From positions 44,019 to 108,018 of the forward strand of contig JAFAFL010000128.1 of assembly GCA_023423535.1 (NCBI GenBank): 64,000 nt of DNA, in the 5' to 3' direction. The notes below the pieces were generated by a model. That model saw only the letters and a program-made list of their open reading frames with translations, had not been told where the DNA came from and ran no database searches. The position numbers were made by a program, and so were the translations under genes. Below are positions 21,114-30,586 of the stretch, one piece after another; position 1 is the first letter of the stretch, and each line of letters starts with the position of its first letter. The stretch is from Pseudomonadota bacterium (lineage in GTDB: Bacteria > Myxococcota > Myxococcia > Myxococcales > Myxococcaceae).

Positions 21114-21758
21114 CTACCCGCTCACCTCCACGTCCTCACACACCACGCCCTCCGCCTCGAGGAGCTGCCGGTACCACCGGGCGGCGGCGGCGGCGCGGCC
21201 CTCGGCCTTCACGGTGCCCCAGACGATCGCGAGGGTCTCGACGGTGCCGGCGTGGGTCTTCGTGCGCTGGCTGTCCTTCACCGCGTTGGCGCAGGGGCCT
21301 TCGGCGTCGCGGAGGCAGAGCAGGCCTTCGAGGTCCAGCTCCTGGCCGGAGGCGTTGAAGGGGTAGCGCTCTCCCGCCCCGGCGATGCCCACCCGGAAGG
21401 GCGCGCGCGCGCGGCCGAGATCGACCACGCTGATCGGCAGGCCGCTGTGGAGCGAGACGGCGTTGCAGGCATCCACCGCGAGGTTGATCGATCCCAGCGC
21501 GCCTTCGGTGGTGGCGCGCACGAGGTACTCGCTCGCCGGCTTGCCGCGGCCGGTGGGCTTGTAGCCGCCGTGGCGGAGGAGATCGCGCACCGCGCCGCGC
21601 AGCGCTTCGTCCGGCGGTGAGAAGGGCGAGGGCGCGCCGGGCTTCAACAGCTCGAGCAGCGACGCCGGCGAGGCGAGCTCTCCGAGCGGCCGGGGAAAAC
21701 GGGCGACAAAGGCGGCGGGCTGGAGCAGCGGGTGTGGCTCGACGTCGACTCGGATCAT
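21114..21758 (-). CDS. Free-standing B3/4 (tRNA-binding editing-like) domain protein
   Basis: 214 residues. The stretch from residue about 65 (GGYKPTGRGKPASEYLVR, then INLAVDACNAVSLHSGLPISVVD and FNASGQELDLEGLLCLRD, ending GPCANAVKDSQRTKTHAGT) matches the B3/4 domain of phenylalanyl-tRNA synthetase beta chains, here as a stand-alone protein (COG3382 type). In the synthetase this domain edits mischarged tyrosyl-tRNA; free versions are of uncertain role, possibly trans-editing. ATG 21758 gives MIRVDVEPHP as a natural opening. Divergent from the sensor kinase across 103 nt. Confidence 0.82.
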   Translation of the reverse strand: MIRVDVEPHPLLQPAAFVARFPRPLGELASPASLLELLKPGAPSPFSPPDEALRGAVRDLLRHGGYKPTGRGKPASEYLVRATTEGALGSINLAVDACNAVSLHSGLPISVVDLGRARAPFRVGIAGAGERYPFNASGQELDLEGLLCLRDAEGPCANAVKDSQRTKTHAGTVETLAIVWGTVKAEGRAAAAARWYRQLLEAEGVVCEDVEVSG

Positions 21759-21861
21759 GTGCGGCAGTGTACGCGGCCCCCACTCCCTGTCATTCAGCCC
21801 ACTTCGGCCGACGGAGGGCGTTGCCGGACCTGCACCCGCGGGCAAGCCTCGCCGCTTCCGT
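21759..21861. promoter_or_regulatory. Divergent promoter region, B3/4 gene and sensor kinase
   Basis: 103 nt that must hold two start regions. I see no convincing -10/-35 boxes or palindromes in it. Confidence 0.3.
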
Positions 21862-24432
21862 ATGGGTCCCTCCGCCGCCGCCCCCGAAGCACCCGAGGTC
21901 CGCACCACCTGGGTCGCCGCGTTGTTCGCGCTGATGGCGGGGGTGTTGCTCGTGTACGTCCCCTACGAGTTCAGCGCGCCGGTCTTCCGGCACATCTATC
22001 CCTACGCGCGCGAGCTGGGCACGGCGTTCCTCGCCGGCGCACTGCTCCTCGGCGTGAGCGCGCTCTACCCGGAGTGGCCGCGCGCGCTCGATGCCACAGG
22101 GCGCGTGCTGCTGCTCGGCGCGCTGGCGGTCTACTGGTGGGAGTCCAACGTGCGCTCGGGCGCGGTGACCGGCACCGTGCTCTACACGCTGATGATCCTC
22201 TGCGTGGCGCTGGAGAGCCCCCACCTCCGGCGCACGAGGCCCGCCTCCACCTTTCTCCCCTTCGTCGCCGCGGACGCCTTCGGGCTCGGCTCGATGATGC
22301 TGCTCTTTCCCGGGCTCTTCGGGGAGGCGCCCTACCGCCACCTCTGGCCGGTGCTGCAGCCGCTGGGTGCGCTCTTCGTCTCCGGCGCGGTGCTGCTGAC
22401 GGTCGCGCTCTGGCGGCGGCACGCGGCCCTGCGCCGCGGCGCGCTCTTCGCGCTCATCGTCTCCTTCGGCGCGCTGGCGGTGGCCCTCTTCGCCACCTCT
22501 TCCTGGACGGGGACGGCGGTCTATCTGGCGGTGATGCTCGGCATCGCGGCGGCGCTGGGGCTCGAGCGCGGCACGGTGAGACCGGGGCTTCGCTGGCGGC
22601 TGTGGCGCGGGATGGTCATCGCCTCCTGCATGCCCCTCATCGCGCTCGGCGCGGTGGCCTGCGTGCTCATGCAGCGCAGCGTGGAGGAGCTCGCGCGGAG
22701 GGAGGCGCAGACCGCCACCGACGCGGAGATCGAGTGGCTCGGCGTGCACTTCGAGGGCGCCCGCGAGGCGCTGGCGGCGCACGCGCGGCTGCCCGATTTC
22801 GCCGGCGCGGTGAGGGCGCGGGATCGCGAGGCGGTGGAGCTCTCGCTGGAGGTGCTGCAGCACCACACCACCGGGCTGGAGGCGGTGTTTCTCGTCGACG
22901 CCGAAGGAGAGGTGCTTGCGCGCTCGGAGCCGGGCGTGCCGCGCCTCGACAATCAATCGACCGCGGACTTCTTCCGCGGCGCCCGGCAGCCGGACGTCAG
23001 CCACCTCTATGTATCGGTGCCCTACCTCGGGCTAGACGGCGAGCGCCGCGTCGCGCTGGCGGCGCCGGTCCGCGAAGGGGGCGCGCTGCTCGGCGTGCTG
23101 GCGGGGACGGTGTCGCTGCCCGCGCTCTCCGGTCACCGCACGCTGGCCTCGCAGCACTACAGCATCCAGCTGGTGGACGTGCGCACCGGCGCGCTGGTGC
23201 GGGAGACGAGCCGCGGAGACCTCGGCATGGCGGCCTGGTTGCCCGCGCCGCTGGAGTCGTCCTTTGCCACCGCCACCCGTGGCAGCCACGTGGGCCCGGA
23301 CCTCACCGGCCACCAGGTGAGCGTGACCTGGGCCCCGGTTCCCCAGACGCCATGGCTGCTGGTGGTGACGCAACCGGCGGCCGCGACCTACCGCGCGGTG
23401 ACGAAGCTCGGGATGGGCGCGGCGGCGTTCGTCTCGATCGGCGCGCTGCTGGCCCTGGTGCTCTCGCGCTTCGTCGCCTCGGAGGTGACGCGGCGGGTGG
23501 CGAGGCTGCGGCTCGCGGCGACGGCGCTGGCGGAGGGAGACCTCGCGGTGAGGGTGCGTGCGGAGGGCAACGACGAGCTCGACGCGCTGGGCGAGGCCTT
23601 CGACCGGATGGCGGACCAGGTCCAGTCGGCGGAGGTCGCGCTGCGCCGGAAGAACGAGCTGCTCGAGAGCGCGGTGGCCACGCGCGACCAGTTCCTCTCG
23701 CTCGCCAGCCACGAGCTGCGCACGCCGCTCACCCCGCTGAAGGCGACGGCGCAGACGCTGCGGCTGCTGCTGACGAAGCGGCTCGATGCGCTGGAGCCGC
23801 AGCGGGTGCTGCAGATGCTCGACCGGATGGACCGGCAGACGGACCGGCTCGCGCTGCTGGTCTCGGACATGCTCGACACCGCGCGCATCCAGGCTGGTCG
23901 CTTCGTGCTCGCGCCCGCGCCGACGGACCTCGGCGCGCTGGTGGAGGACGTCGTCGAACGTCACCGCGCCGCACACCCGCACGTTGCGGAACGCCTGCGC
24001 GTGGTGCGGCCGGAGGCGCCGGTGGTGGGCTTGTGGGATGCGCCTCGGCTGGAGCAGGTGGTGGTGAACCTGCTGGAGAACGCGCTGCGCTACTCGCCCG
24101 AGGGCGGCGAGGCCCTCCTCTCCCTTCGCGATGACGGCGAGGCGGTGCAGCTCTCGGTGACGGACCGCGGCATCGGCATCCCGCCGGACTGCGCGGCGCG
24201 GCTCTTCGAGCCCTTCTACCGGGCGGCGAACGCGGCGGACCGCCACTTCGGTGGGCTGGGGCTCGGGCTGCACATCTGCCGGGAGATCGCCGGGCGTCAC
24301 GGCGGGCGCATCTGGGGCGAGAGCGAGGGCGTGGGGAAGGGCTCGACCTTCCACCTCTGGCTGCCGCGGACGCAGAGCGCCGAGACCGCTCCGGTCACCT
24401 CTGCGCCGACCGACGGGTCGCGCGCGGCCTGA
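21862..24432 (+). CDS. Membrane sensor histidine kinase with periplasmic sensor and HAMP
   Basis: 856 residues. An N-terminal block of about seven membrane helices (1-255, MASE-like) is followed by another helix (about 258-275), a periplasmic double-Cache-like sensor (about 285-505), a helix (about 515-540) and HAMP (about 540-595). HisKA follows with phosphoacceptor H617 (SLASHELRTPL). The ATPase domain has an N-box (VVNLLENALRYSP), G1 (DRGIGIP) and G2 (GGLGLGLHI), so the protein looks active. No partner regulator is adjacent; the signal is unknown. ATG 21862 is chosen because the longer reading adds a Pro/Arg-rich stretch overlapping the divergent gene. Confidence 0.9.
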   Translation: MGPSAAAPEAPEVRTTWVAALFALMAGVLLVYVPYEFSAPVFRHIYPYARELGTAFLAGALLLGVSALYPEWPRALDATGRVLLLGALAVYWWESNVRSGAVTGTVLYTLMILCVALESPHLRRTRPASTFLPFVAADAFGLGSMMLLFPGLFGEAPYRHLWPVLQPLGALFVSGAVLLTVALWRRHAALRRGALFALIVSFGALAVALFATSSWTGTAVYLAVMLGIAAALGLERGTVRPGLRWRLWRGMVIASCMPLIALGAVACVLMQRSVEELARREAQTATDAEIEWLGVHFEGAREALAAHARLPDFAGAVRARDREAVELSLEVLQHHTTGLEAVFLVDAEGEVLARSEPGVPRLDNQSTADFFRGARQPDVSHLYVSVPYLGLDGERRVALAAPVREGGALLGVLAGTVSLPALSGHRTLASQHYSIQLVDVRTGALVRETSRGDLGMAAWLPAPLESSFATATRGSHVGPDLTGHQVSVTWAPVPQTPWLLVVTQPAAATYRAVTKLGMGAAAFVSIGALLALVLSRFVASEVTRRVARLRLAATALAEGDLAVRVRAEGNDELDALGEAFDRMADQVQSAEVALRRKNELLESAVATRDQFLSLASHELRTPLTPLKATAQTLRLLLTKRLDALEPQRVLQMLDRMDRQTDRLALLVSDMLDTARIQAGRFVLAPAPTDLGALVEDVVERHRAAHPHVAERLRVVRPEAPVVGLWDAPRLEQVVVNLLENALRYSPEGGEALLSLRDDGEAVQLSVTDRGIGIPPDCAARLFEPFYRAANAADRHFGGLGLGLHICREIAGRHGGRIWGESEGVGKGSTFHLWLPRTQSAETAPVTSAPTDGSRAA

Positions 24433-24561
24433 GCGCGTCGGGCTTCGTCGCGGGGACTCCACTCGGCGGCGGTTCAATGCGGGCTGCGTGACAGTCGCGC
24501 CGATGCCGTCCGGTCTGTCTTGTCCGGCCTGCGGAGGCGCCCGGATAGTGGGCGGTTCCCG

Positions 24562-25176
24562 ATGTCCACCGAGCGTGCCGAAGACGAAGAGCGCATCGCC
24601 CGCGCGCTGAGGCCGCAGGTGTCACAGGAGCGGCGCCGGCTCAACTGGGCCGTCCTCCTCGGAGCGGGTGGGATCATCGGCGCGGGGTTGGGCGTGCCGG
24701 TGGCGGGCCTGCTGCTCTGGCCGCTGCAGCGGCGCGACGACTCGAGCTGGCGGCGCGTGGGGGCGCCGGAGGAGTTCGCCGAGAGCGAGACGGTCCCGGT
24801 GACCTACCGCGATCCGCAGGCGCTGCCGTGGGCGGGCTTCGCGGCCACCGGCGGCGCGTTCGTGCGGCGCGAGGGGGATGGGTTCGTCGCGTTCTCCAAC
24901 CTCTGCACCCACACCGGCTGTCCGCTGCGGTGGGAGGAGGGCGCGAACCTCTTTCTCTGTCCCTGTCACGCAGGCGCCTTCAACCGGGATGGCGCGGTGG
25001 TCTCCGGTCCGCCGCCCGCGCCGCTCGAGCGCCTCGAGGTGAGGGTTCACGAGGGCGAGGTGCAGGTGCGCGGCAAGCGGGTGCCGCTCGATGCGCCGGA
25101 GCGGGCGCGGGAGCGCGCGGAGGCAGCGGGTCCATCGGCCTGCCCGTACGCGAACGGCGGAGGGCGCGGCGCGTGA
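24562..25176 (+). CDS. Rieske iron-sulfur protein
   Basis: 204 residues. One N-terminal membrane helix (about 30-50, WAVLLGAGGIIGAGLGVPVAG) anchors a Rieske domain whose 2Fe-2S ligands are in CTHTGCPLRW and CPCHAGAF. In bc/b6f-type complexes this protein takes the first electron from quinol and passes it to a cytochrome c. The C-terminus adds a charged tail with a final cysteine. First gene of a seven-gene operon; its stop overlaps the cytochrome b start (GTGA). Confidence 0.92.
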   Translation: MSTERAEDEERIARALRPQVSQERRRLNWAVLLGAGGIIGAGLGVPVAGLLLWPLQRRDDSSWRRVGAPEEFAESETVPVTYRDPQALPWAGFAATGGAFVRREGDGFVAFSNLCTHTGCPLRWEEGANLFLCPCHAGAFNRDGAVVSGPPPAPLERLEVRVHEGEVQVRGKRVPLDAPERARERAEAAGPSACPYANGGGRGA

Positions 25177-26615
25177 AGGGGCTCCCGCAGGGGCCGGTGT
25201 CCTGGGTGATCGACCGGCTCGGGCTCGGGCCGGTGGTGGAGAAGGTGCGCACGCACAAGGTCCCGCCGCAGCTGCACGGCAAACGCGGCTGGTACTACGT
25301 GTTCGGCGCCGCCACGCTCACCGCGCTGCTGGTGCAGCTCGCCACCGGCATCGGGCTGGCCACGGTGTACGTGCCCTCCGCGGCGCAGGCCCACGAGACG
25401 CTGGGGGTCATCACCGCCACGCCCTTCGGCGGGCTCGTGCGCGCGCTGCACTACTGGGGCGCCTCCGCGATGGTGGTGCTGATGCTCCTGCACGCCGCGC
25501 GCGTGTACCTCACCGGCAGCTACAAGTTCCCGCGCGAGGGCACCTGGATGGTGGGCACGGTGCTCTTCCTCCTCGTGATGACGCTGGCGCTGACCGGGCA
25601 GCTCCTGCGTTGGGACGAGAACGGCCTCTACACGGTGGTGGTGGCGTCGAAGTTCATCGCCCGGGTGCCGCTCATTGGTCAGCCGCTCGGCGAGTTCCTC
25701 CTCGCCGGCAGCGACGTCGGCGGCGCCACGCTCTCGCGCTTCTTTGCGCTGCACGTGATCGTGCTGCCGCTGCTCCTGCTCGCCGGGGTGGGGCATCACC
25801 TCTGGCTCGTGCTCCACCACGGAATCAGCGAGCCGCCCGAGTCGGGACGACCGGTGGACAAGCGCACCTACCGCGCCTGGTACCACGACCAGAAGGAGCG
25901 CCTCGGCATCCACTACGTCCCCGACAGCGCCTGGCGCGAGGCGATCGTCGCGGTGGGCGTGGTGTCGATCATCTTCGCGCTCGCGCTCGTCTTCGGTCCG
26001 AAGGGGCCGGGGCCCGCGCCGGATCCCGCGCGCTTCGTGGCCCACCCGGCGCCGGACTGGTTCGTGCGCTGGTGGTACGCGCTGCTCTACCTCAAGCCGA
26101 GAAGCCTCGAGTCCTTCGTGATGATCTGGGGACCGCTGCTCTTCCTCGGGTCGATGTTCGCGCTGCCGCTGCTCGCGCCGACCGGTGAGCGGACGATGAC
26201 GCGCAGGCCGTGGGCGCCGGTGGTGGTGGGCGTGTTCGCGGTGTCGTGCGTGTCGCTGACGTGGCTCGGGCTGCGCTCGCCGTGGACGCCGCCGCCGGAC
26301 CTTCCGCCCATCTCCGCGGCGCGGCTCGGCGTGGCGGAGGGGAGCGCGGAGGCGGCGGGCGCGAAGGCGTTCGTCCATCGCGGCTGCGCGCAGTGCCATC
26401 AGGTGCTCGGCGAAGGAGGACGCTGGGGGCCGGACCTCACCGCGCTCGCGTTGAGGGTGTCGCGCGAGGAGGCCACCGTCCGGATCGTGATGGGGCTCGG
26501 GGACATGCCCGCGTACGGCGGGCTGCTCGACAAGGAAGAGCTGGACGCGCTGGTCGCCTTCCTCTGGCGGCTGCCGGACGTGAGAGGCGGGGACACTGGA
26601 GGCGCGTCGCGATGA
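25173..26615 (+). CDS. Cytochrome b fused to a C-terminal cytochrome c domain
   Basis: 480 residues. About eight membrane helices with the two b-heme His pairs (H93/H107 and H194 with H208 or H209; the doubled His leaves open whether spacing is bc1- or b6-type). An extra-membrane stretch carries one c-heme site CAQCH (C405, C408, H409) with a distal Met likely in IVMGLGDMPAYGG. This is the quinol-oxidising core plus a built-in electron acceptor, replacing a separate cytochrome c1. GTG start coupled to the Rieske stop; ends with an ATGA overlap into oxidase subunit II. Confidence 0.92.
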   Translation: MKGLPQGPVSWVIDRLGLGPVVEKVRTHKVPPQLHGKRGWYYVFGAATLTALLVQLATGIGLATVYVPSAAQAHETLGVITATPFGGLVRALHYWGASAMVVLMLLHAARVYLTGSYKFPREGTWMVGTVLFLLVMTLALTGQLLRWDENGLYTVVVASKFIARVPLIGQPLGEFLLAGSDVGGATLSRFFALHVIVLPLLLLAGVGHHLWLVLHHGISEPPESGRPVDKRTYRAWYHDQKERLGIHYVPDSAWREAIVAVGVVSIIFALALVFGPKGPGPAPDPARFVAHPAPDWFVRWWYALLYLKPRSLESFVMIWGPLLFLGSMFALPLLAPTGERTMTRRPWAPVVVGVFAVSCVSLTWLGLRSPWTPPPDLPPISAARLGVAEGSAEAAGAKAFVHRGCAQCHQVLGEGGRWGPDLTALALRVSREEATVRIVMGLGDMPAYGGLLDKEELDALVAFLWRLPDVRGGDTGGASR

Positions 26616-27682
26616 GGCGGCCCTCTCCGCGCGCGCGGGCGCTGCTCTTCGGCACGGTGGCGCTGGGCTCGGCCCCGGCCTGTTCGGGACCGCAGCGCCT
26701 GCTCGCGCCGGCGGGGCCGGGAGCCGGTGAGCTCGCGTGGCTGACGTGGGTGCTCCTGGCGGGCGTGCTCATCCCCACCGCGGTGACGCTGGTGCTCTTC
26801 GGCATGGCGTTGTGGCGGGGGCTCGGGCGCGGACGCCGGGAACGCGCAGCTTCGGAGGAGGCGATCGCCGAGGACGTGCTGCTGAGCGCGCCGGAGCCGC
26901 GCGAGGAGCGGTGGCTCGTGTGGGTGGGCGCGGTGATCGCGCTGGTGCTCTTCGGGCTGCTCGCTGTGAACATCCGCACCAGCGGCCGGGTGATGCGTCC
27001 GCCGGAAGCGCCGACGGTGGAGGTGGAGGTCACCGCGCGTCAGTTCTGGTGGAGCTTCGCCTACCCGCAGCACGGCGTGGTCACCGCCAACGAGCTGGTG
27101 CTCCCCGCCGGCGAGTCGGTGCGGGTGGTGCTCTCCTCAGGCGACGTCATCCACTCCTTCTGGGTCCCCGAGCTCCACGGGAAGCGCGACGCCACGCCCG
27201 GTCACGTGCAGAGCTTCTGGGTGAAGGCGGACCGGCCCGGCGACTACCGGGGACAGTGCGCGGAGTTCTGCGGGATGCAGCACGCGCTGATGGCCTTCTT
27301 CGTTCGCGCGGTGCCGCGGGAGGAGTTCGACCGGTGGATCGCGCAGCAGCGGGCGCCGGCTTCGTCTGGCATCACGCGCGGCGCCGAGGTCTTCCGGCAG
27401 GGCGGCTGCGTCCACTGCCACGTCGTGCGCGGCGTCTTCCCCGAGACCGAGACCCAGACCGAGACCGGCGCGGCGATGCAGGCCCAGGTGCCGGGGCCGG
27501 ACCTCACCCACCTCGCGTCGCGCCGGACGATCGCCGCCGCGAGCACGCCCCTCACGCGCGAAGCGTTGCGCGCGTTCATCCTCGATCCGCACGTGCTCAA
27601 GCCGGGCCTGCGGATGCCACCCACCGCGGTGCCGGAAGCGGAGCTCGACGCGCTCCTCGACTGGCTCCTCTCGCTGGAGTGA
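26612..27682 (+). CDS. ctaC: Cytochrome c oxidase subunit II with fused cytochrome c (caa3 type)
   Basis: 356 residues. A possible lipoprotein-type leader (SAPAC, Cys24) precedes two membrane helices (about 40-65, 100-120). The CuA domain has HSFWVPELHGKRDATPGH and CAEFCGMQHALM, i.e. both Cys, both His and the Met ligand. A C-terminal cytochrome c domain has CVHCH and a later Met in GLRMPP. It accepts electrons through the fused heme and passes them through CuA to subunit I. The fused heme removes the need for a soluble cytochrome c. ATGA overlap with the cytochrome b gene. Confidence 0.93.
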   Translation: MRRPSPRARALLFGTVALGSAPACSGPQRLLAPAGPGAGELAWLTWVLLAGVLIPTAVTLVLFGMALWRGLGRGRRERAASEEAIAEDVLLSAPEPREERWLVWVGAVIALVLFGLLAVNIRTSGRVMRPPEAPTVEVEVTARQFWWSFAYPQHGVVTANELVLPAGESVRVVLSSGDVIHSFWVPELHGKRDATPGHVQSFWVKADRPGDYRGQCAEFCGMQHALMAFFVRAVPREEFDRWIAQQRAPASSGITRGAEVFRQGGCVHCHVVRGVFPETETQTETGAAMQAQVPGPDLTHLASRRTIAAASTPLTREALRAFILDPHVLKPGLRMPPTAVPEAELDALLDWLLSLE

Positions 27683-27686
27683 CCCC

Positions 27687-29582
27687 GTGGCCACGCCCGA
27701 GCTCAGGCTGAAGCAGGCATGGTCGGCGCCGCCGGGAATCGGTGGCGCGCTCACCGCGGTGAACCACAAGACCCTCGGGCGCAGGTTCATGGTGACCGCG
27801 CTCGTCTTCTTCCTCCTCGGCGGTCTCGAGGCGCTGGCGATGCGGCTTCAGCTCGCGCTGCCGGGCCTCCAGGTGCTCGGGCCGGAGAAGTACAACCAGG
27901 TCTTCACCATGCACGGGTCGACGATGATGTTCCTCTTCGTCATCCCGTTCCTCGAGGGCCTGTCGATGTACGTGGTGCCGCTGATGATCGGCACCCGCGA
28001 CATGGCGTTCCCCCGGCTGAACGCGCTCGGGTACTGGCTCTACCTCTTCGCCGGCATCGCGCTGCACGTGGCCTTCCTCGCCGGCGCGGCGCCGAACAGC
28101 GGCTGGTTCAACTACGTGCCGCTCAGCGGTCCGGGCTTCAACCCGGGGAGCAACGTGGACTGGTGGGTGACGATGATCACCCTGCTCGAGGTCGCCGCGC
28201 TGGTGGCCGCGGTGGAGCTCATCGTCACCATCTTCCGGATGCGCGCGCCGGGCATGACGCTCGCCCGCATGCCGTTGTTCGTGTGGTCGTCGCTGGTGAT
28301 GGCGTTCATGATCGTCTTCGCCATGCCGCCGCTGATGGCGGCCTCGATGATGCTCGGGCTCGACCGCGTGGCGGGCACGCACTTCTTCAACGCCGCGGCC
28401 GGAGGTGACCCGCTCCTGTGGCAGCACCTCTTCTGGTTCTTCGGCCACCCGGACGTCTACATCATGCTCGTCCCCGCGCTCGGCATCGTGGCGACGATCA
28501 TCCCCGTCAGCGCGCGCAGGCCCACCGTCGGCTACTCGTGGATCGCGCTCTCGCTGGTGGCCATCGGCTTCATCTCCTTCGGCCTGTGGGTGCACCACAT
28601 GTACGCCGCGGGGCTGCCGGTGATGGGCATGAACTTCTTCACCGCTGCGTCGATGATGATCACCGTCCCCACCGGCATCATCCTCTTCGCCTGGCTCATC
28701 ACGCTCTGGCGCGGACGGGTGCGGATGAACGTGCCGCTGCTCTTCTGCCTCGGCTTCTTCGTGCTCTTCATCCTGGGTGGCATTACCGGGGTAATGGTCG
28801 CGTCGGTCTCGTTCGACCTGCAGGTGCACGACACCTACTTCATCGTCGCGCACTTCCACTACGTGCTGCTCGGCGGCGTCGTGTACCCGATCTTCGCGGC
28901 GATCTACTGGTGGTTCCCGAAGATGTGGGGACCGCAGCTCGGCGAGCGCCTGGGTCGCTGGCACTTCTGGCTCTTCACGGTCGGCTTCAACGTGACCTTC
29001 TTCCCCATGCACCTGCTCGGGTTCCAGGGCATGCCGAGGCGCGTCTACACGTACCTGCCGGAGCTCGAGTGGTCGCCGCTGAACCTCCTCGCCACGGGCG
29101 GCGTGTTCTTCATGGCCGCGGGGCTGCTCGTCTTCCTCGTCAACGTGGCGCTCTCGCTCGCGCGGAGGCCGCACGCCGGCGACAACCCGTGGGGCGCGGA
29201 GAGCCTCGAGTGGGCCTGTCCTTCGCCGCCGCCGCTCTACAACTTCCGCTTCGTCCCGGTGGTCGAGGGCCGCCATCCGCTGTGGGAGGCGCCGCATCCG
29301 GTGACGGGCGCGGTCGCCGAATCACATCCCTGGCGCGAGTCGATGGCGGACGTGCGCAAGGGCCAGCGGGAGACGCTCGTCACCTCCTCGCTGGACGCGC
29401 TCCCGATGCACCGGATCCTCCTGCCCGGCCCCACGCCGTGGCCGCTGTGGACGGCGGCGGGGATCACCATCGCGGCGCTGAGCGCGGTGCTGCACCCGGT
29501 GCCGATGCTGCTCGGGGTGGTGCTCACCGCGGTGGGGCTCGTCGGCTGGCACTGGCCGAGAGAGAACGCGAGCCCGTCATGA
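27687..29582 (+). CDS. ctaD: Cytochrome c oxidase subunit I with altered proton-channel residues
   Basis: 631 residues, twelve core membrane helices plus two more near the C-terminus (about 570-620). Ligands are present: H76 and H391 (heme a), H254, H303, H304 (CuB), H389 (heme a3) and the cross-link Tyr258. The D-channel mouth DMAFPRLN (D105) is kept. Two normally conserved positions differ: the HPEVY glutamate is Asp (HPDVY, D256), and the K-channel lysine of the PTGIK motif is Ile (PTGII, I332). It reduces oxygen to water; whether and how it pumps is an open question. GTG start 4 nt after subunit II. Confidence 0.93.
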   Translation: MATPELRLKQAWSAPPGIGGALTAVNHKTLGRRFMVTALVFFLLGGLEALAMRLQLALPGLQVLGPEKYNQVFTMHGSTMMFLFVIPFLEGLSMYVVPLMIGTRDMAFPRLNALGYWLYLFAGIALHVAFLAGAAPNSGWFNYVPLSGPGFNPGSNVDWWVTMITLLEVAALVAAVELIVTIFRMRAPGMTLARMPLFVWSSLVMAFMIVFAMPPLMAASMMLGLDRVAGTHFFNAAAGGDPLLWQHLFWFFGHPDVYIMLVPALGIVATIIPVSARRPTVGYSWIALSLVAIGFISFGLWVHHMYAAGLPVMGMNFFTAASMMITVPTGIILFAWLITLWRGRVRMNVPLLFCLGFFVLFILGGITGVMVASVSFDLQVHDTYFIVAHFHYVLLGGVVYPIFAAIYWWFPKMWGPQLGERLGRWHFWLFTVGFNVTFFPMHLLGFQGMPRRVYTYLPELEWSPLNLLATGGVFFMAAGLLVFLVNVALSLARRPHAGDNPWGAESLEWACPSPPPLYNFRFVPVVEGRHPLWEAPHPVTGAVAESHPWRESMADVRKGQRETLVTSSLDALPMHRILLPGPTPWPLWTAAGITIAALSAVLHPVPMLLGVVLTAVGLVGWHWPRENASPS

Positions 29583-30196
29583 CCATCCGCTCGCCCGACA
29601 GGCCGCGCGACGGCGTGCACGAATTGCCGCTCAACTCCGGCGAGCGCTCTCCCGCGTGGACCGGCGTGGTGCTGTTGGCGGTGATCGAGCTGATGGTGGT
29701 GGGCGCGCTCATCGCCTCCTGGTTCTATCTGCGCGTGGGCACGGCGCAGTGGCCGCCCGCGGACGCGGGGATGCCGGACCTCGTGCTCGGCGGCGCAGGG
29801 CAGCTGCTGCTCACGCTCTCCGCGCTGCCGGTCTGGCTCTCCGAGCGCGCGTACCGGCACCACGCGGACGAACGGCCGCTGCGTCGGCTCTTCCCGCTCG
29901 CGCTGCTGATGGTCGGGGCCTACGCGGCGCTGAAGTGCTTCGAGTACGCGAAGGTGAGCTACCGCTGGTCGAGCCACGCGTACGGCTCCATCTCCTGGAC
30001 GCTCACCGGCTACCAGCTGCTGCACGCGGCGGTGCTCATCGTGTTCGGGCTCGTGGTGTGGGGCTTCGTGCGCGGTCACGACCTCAAGGGCCAGCGCAAC
30101 GCGGCGGTCGAGTGCGTGGCGCTCTACTGGTACTTCCTCGTGGCCAGCTCGCTGCTCGAGTTCCTGACCACCCACGTGAGCCCGTACCTGCTCTAG
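29579..30196 (+). CDS. ctaE: Cytochrome c oxidase subunit III
   Basis: 205 residues, five membrane helices, the shorter bacterial form of subunit III. Recognisable from SWFYLRVGTAQWPPAD, the helix KCFEYAKVSY and the ending CVALYWYFLVASSLLEFLTT. It stabilises subunit I and lines its D-channel side. ATGA overlap with subunit I; followed 21 nt later by a small membrane protein gene. Confidence 0.9.
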   Translation: MTIRSPDRPRDGVHELPLNSGERSPAWTGVVLLAVIELMVVGALIASWFYLRVGTAQWPPADAGMPDLVLGGAGQLLLTLSALPVWLSERAYRHHADERPLRRLFPLALLMVGAYAALKCFEYAKVSYRWSSHAYGSISWTLTGYQLLHAAVLIVFGLVVWGFVRGHDLKGQRNAAVECVALYWYFLVASSLLEFLTTHVSPYLL

Positions 30197-30217
30197 CTCT
30201 TTCGCGGCGGAGGCGAC

Positions 30218-30586
30218 GTGCGCAACGGGTGGCTCTTCTACGGTGCGTTGGGCGGGCCGGTCTTCTGGGCGCTGCGGCTGGTCATCGCCTATCCGCTGGT
30301 GCCGGTTGCCTGCGCGCAGGGCTCGCTGCTGCTGCCCGGGCTGGTGTCGGTCGTCGCCTTCGCGGGCGCGGTCTCTTCAGCGGCCGTGTCGTTGTGGGCC
30401 CTGCGCCGATCCGCATCCGGTTCGCGCCCGCGTTTCATGGCGAAGAGCGGGCTGGTGATGGCGGTGCTCTTCGCGCTGGTCATCCTCGCCGAGTCGGTGC
30501 CGATGCTCTTCGCCGACCCCTGCCTCGACGTGGACTTCGAGCCGCGCCGCACGCGCTGGTCGCAGGTGGAGAGGGAGATGCCATGA
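30218..30586 (+). CDS. Small multi-pass membrane protein of the oxidase operon
   Basis: 122 residues with three predicted membrane helices (WLFYGALGGPVFWALRLVIAY, then SLLLPGLVSVVAFAGAVSSAA, and SGLVMAVLFALVILAESVPML). Family not recognised; similar small proteins occur at the ends of cytochrome oxidase operons and may be assembly or accessory subunits. GTG start set by GGCGGAGG (30206-30213) four bases upstream. Stop overlaps the next ATG. Confidence 0.7.
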   Translation: MRNGWLFYGALGGPVFWALRLVIAYPLVPVACAQGSLLLPGLVSVVAFAGAVSSAAVSLWALRRSASGSRPRFMAKSGLVMAVLFALVILAESVPMLFADPCLDVDFEPRRTRWSQVEREMP

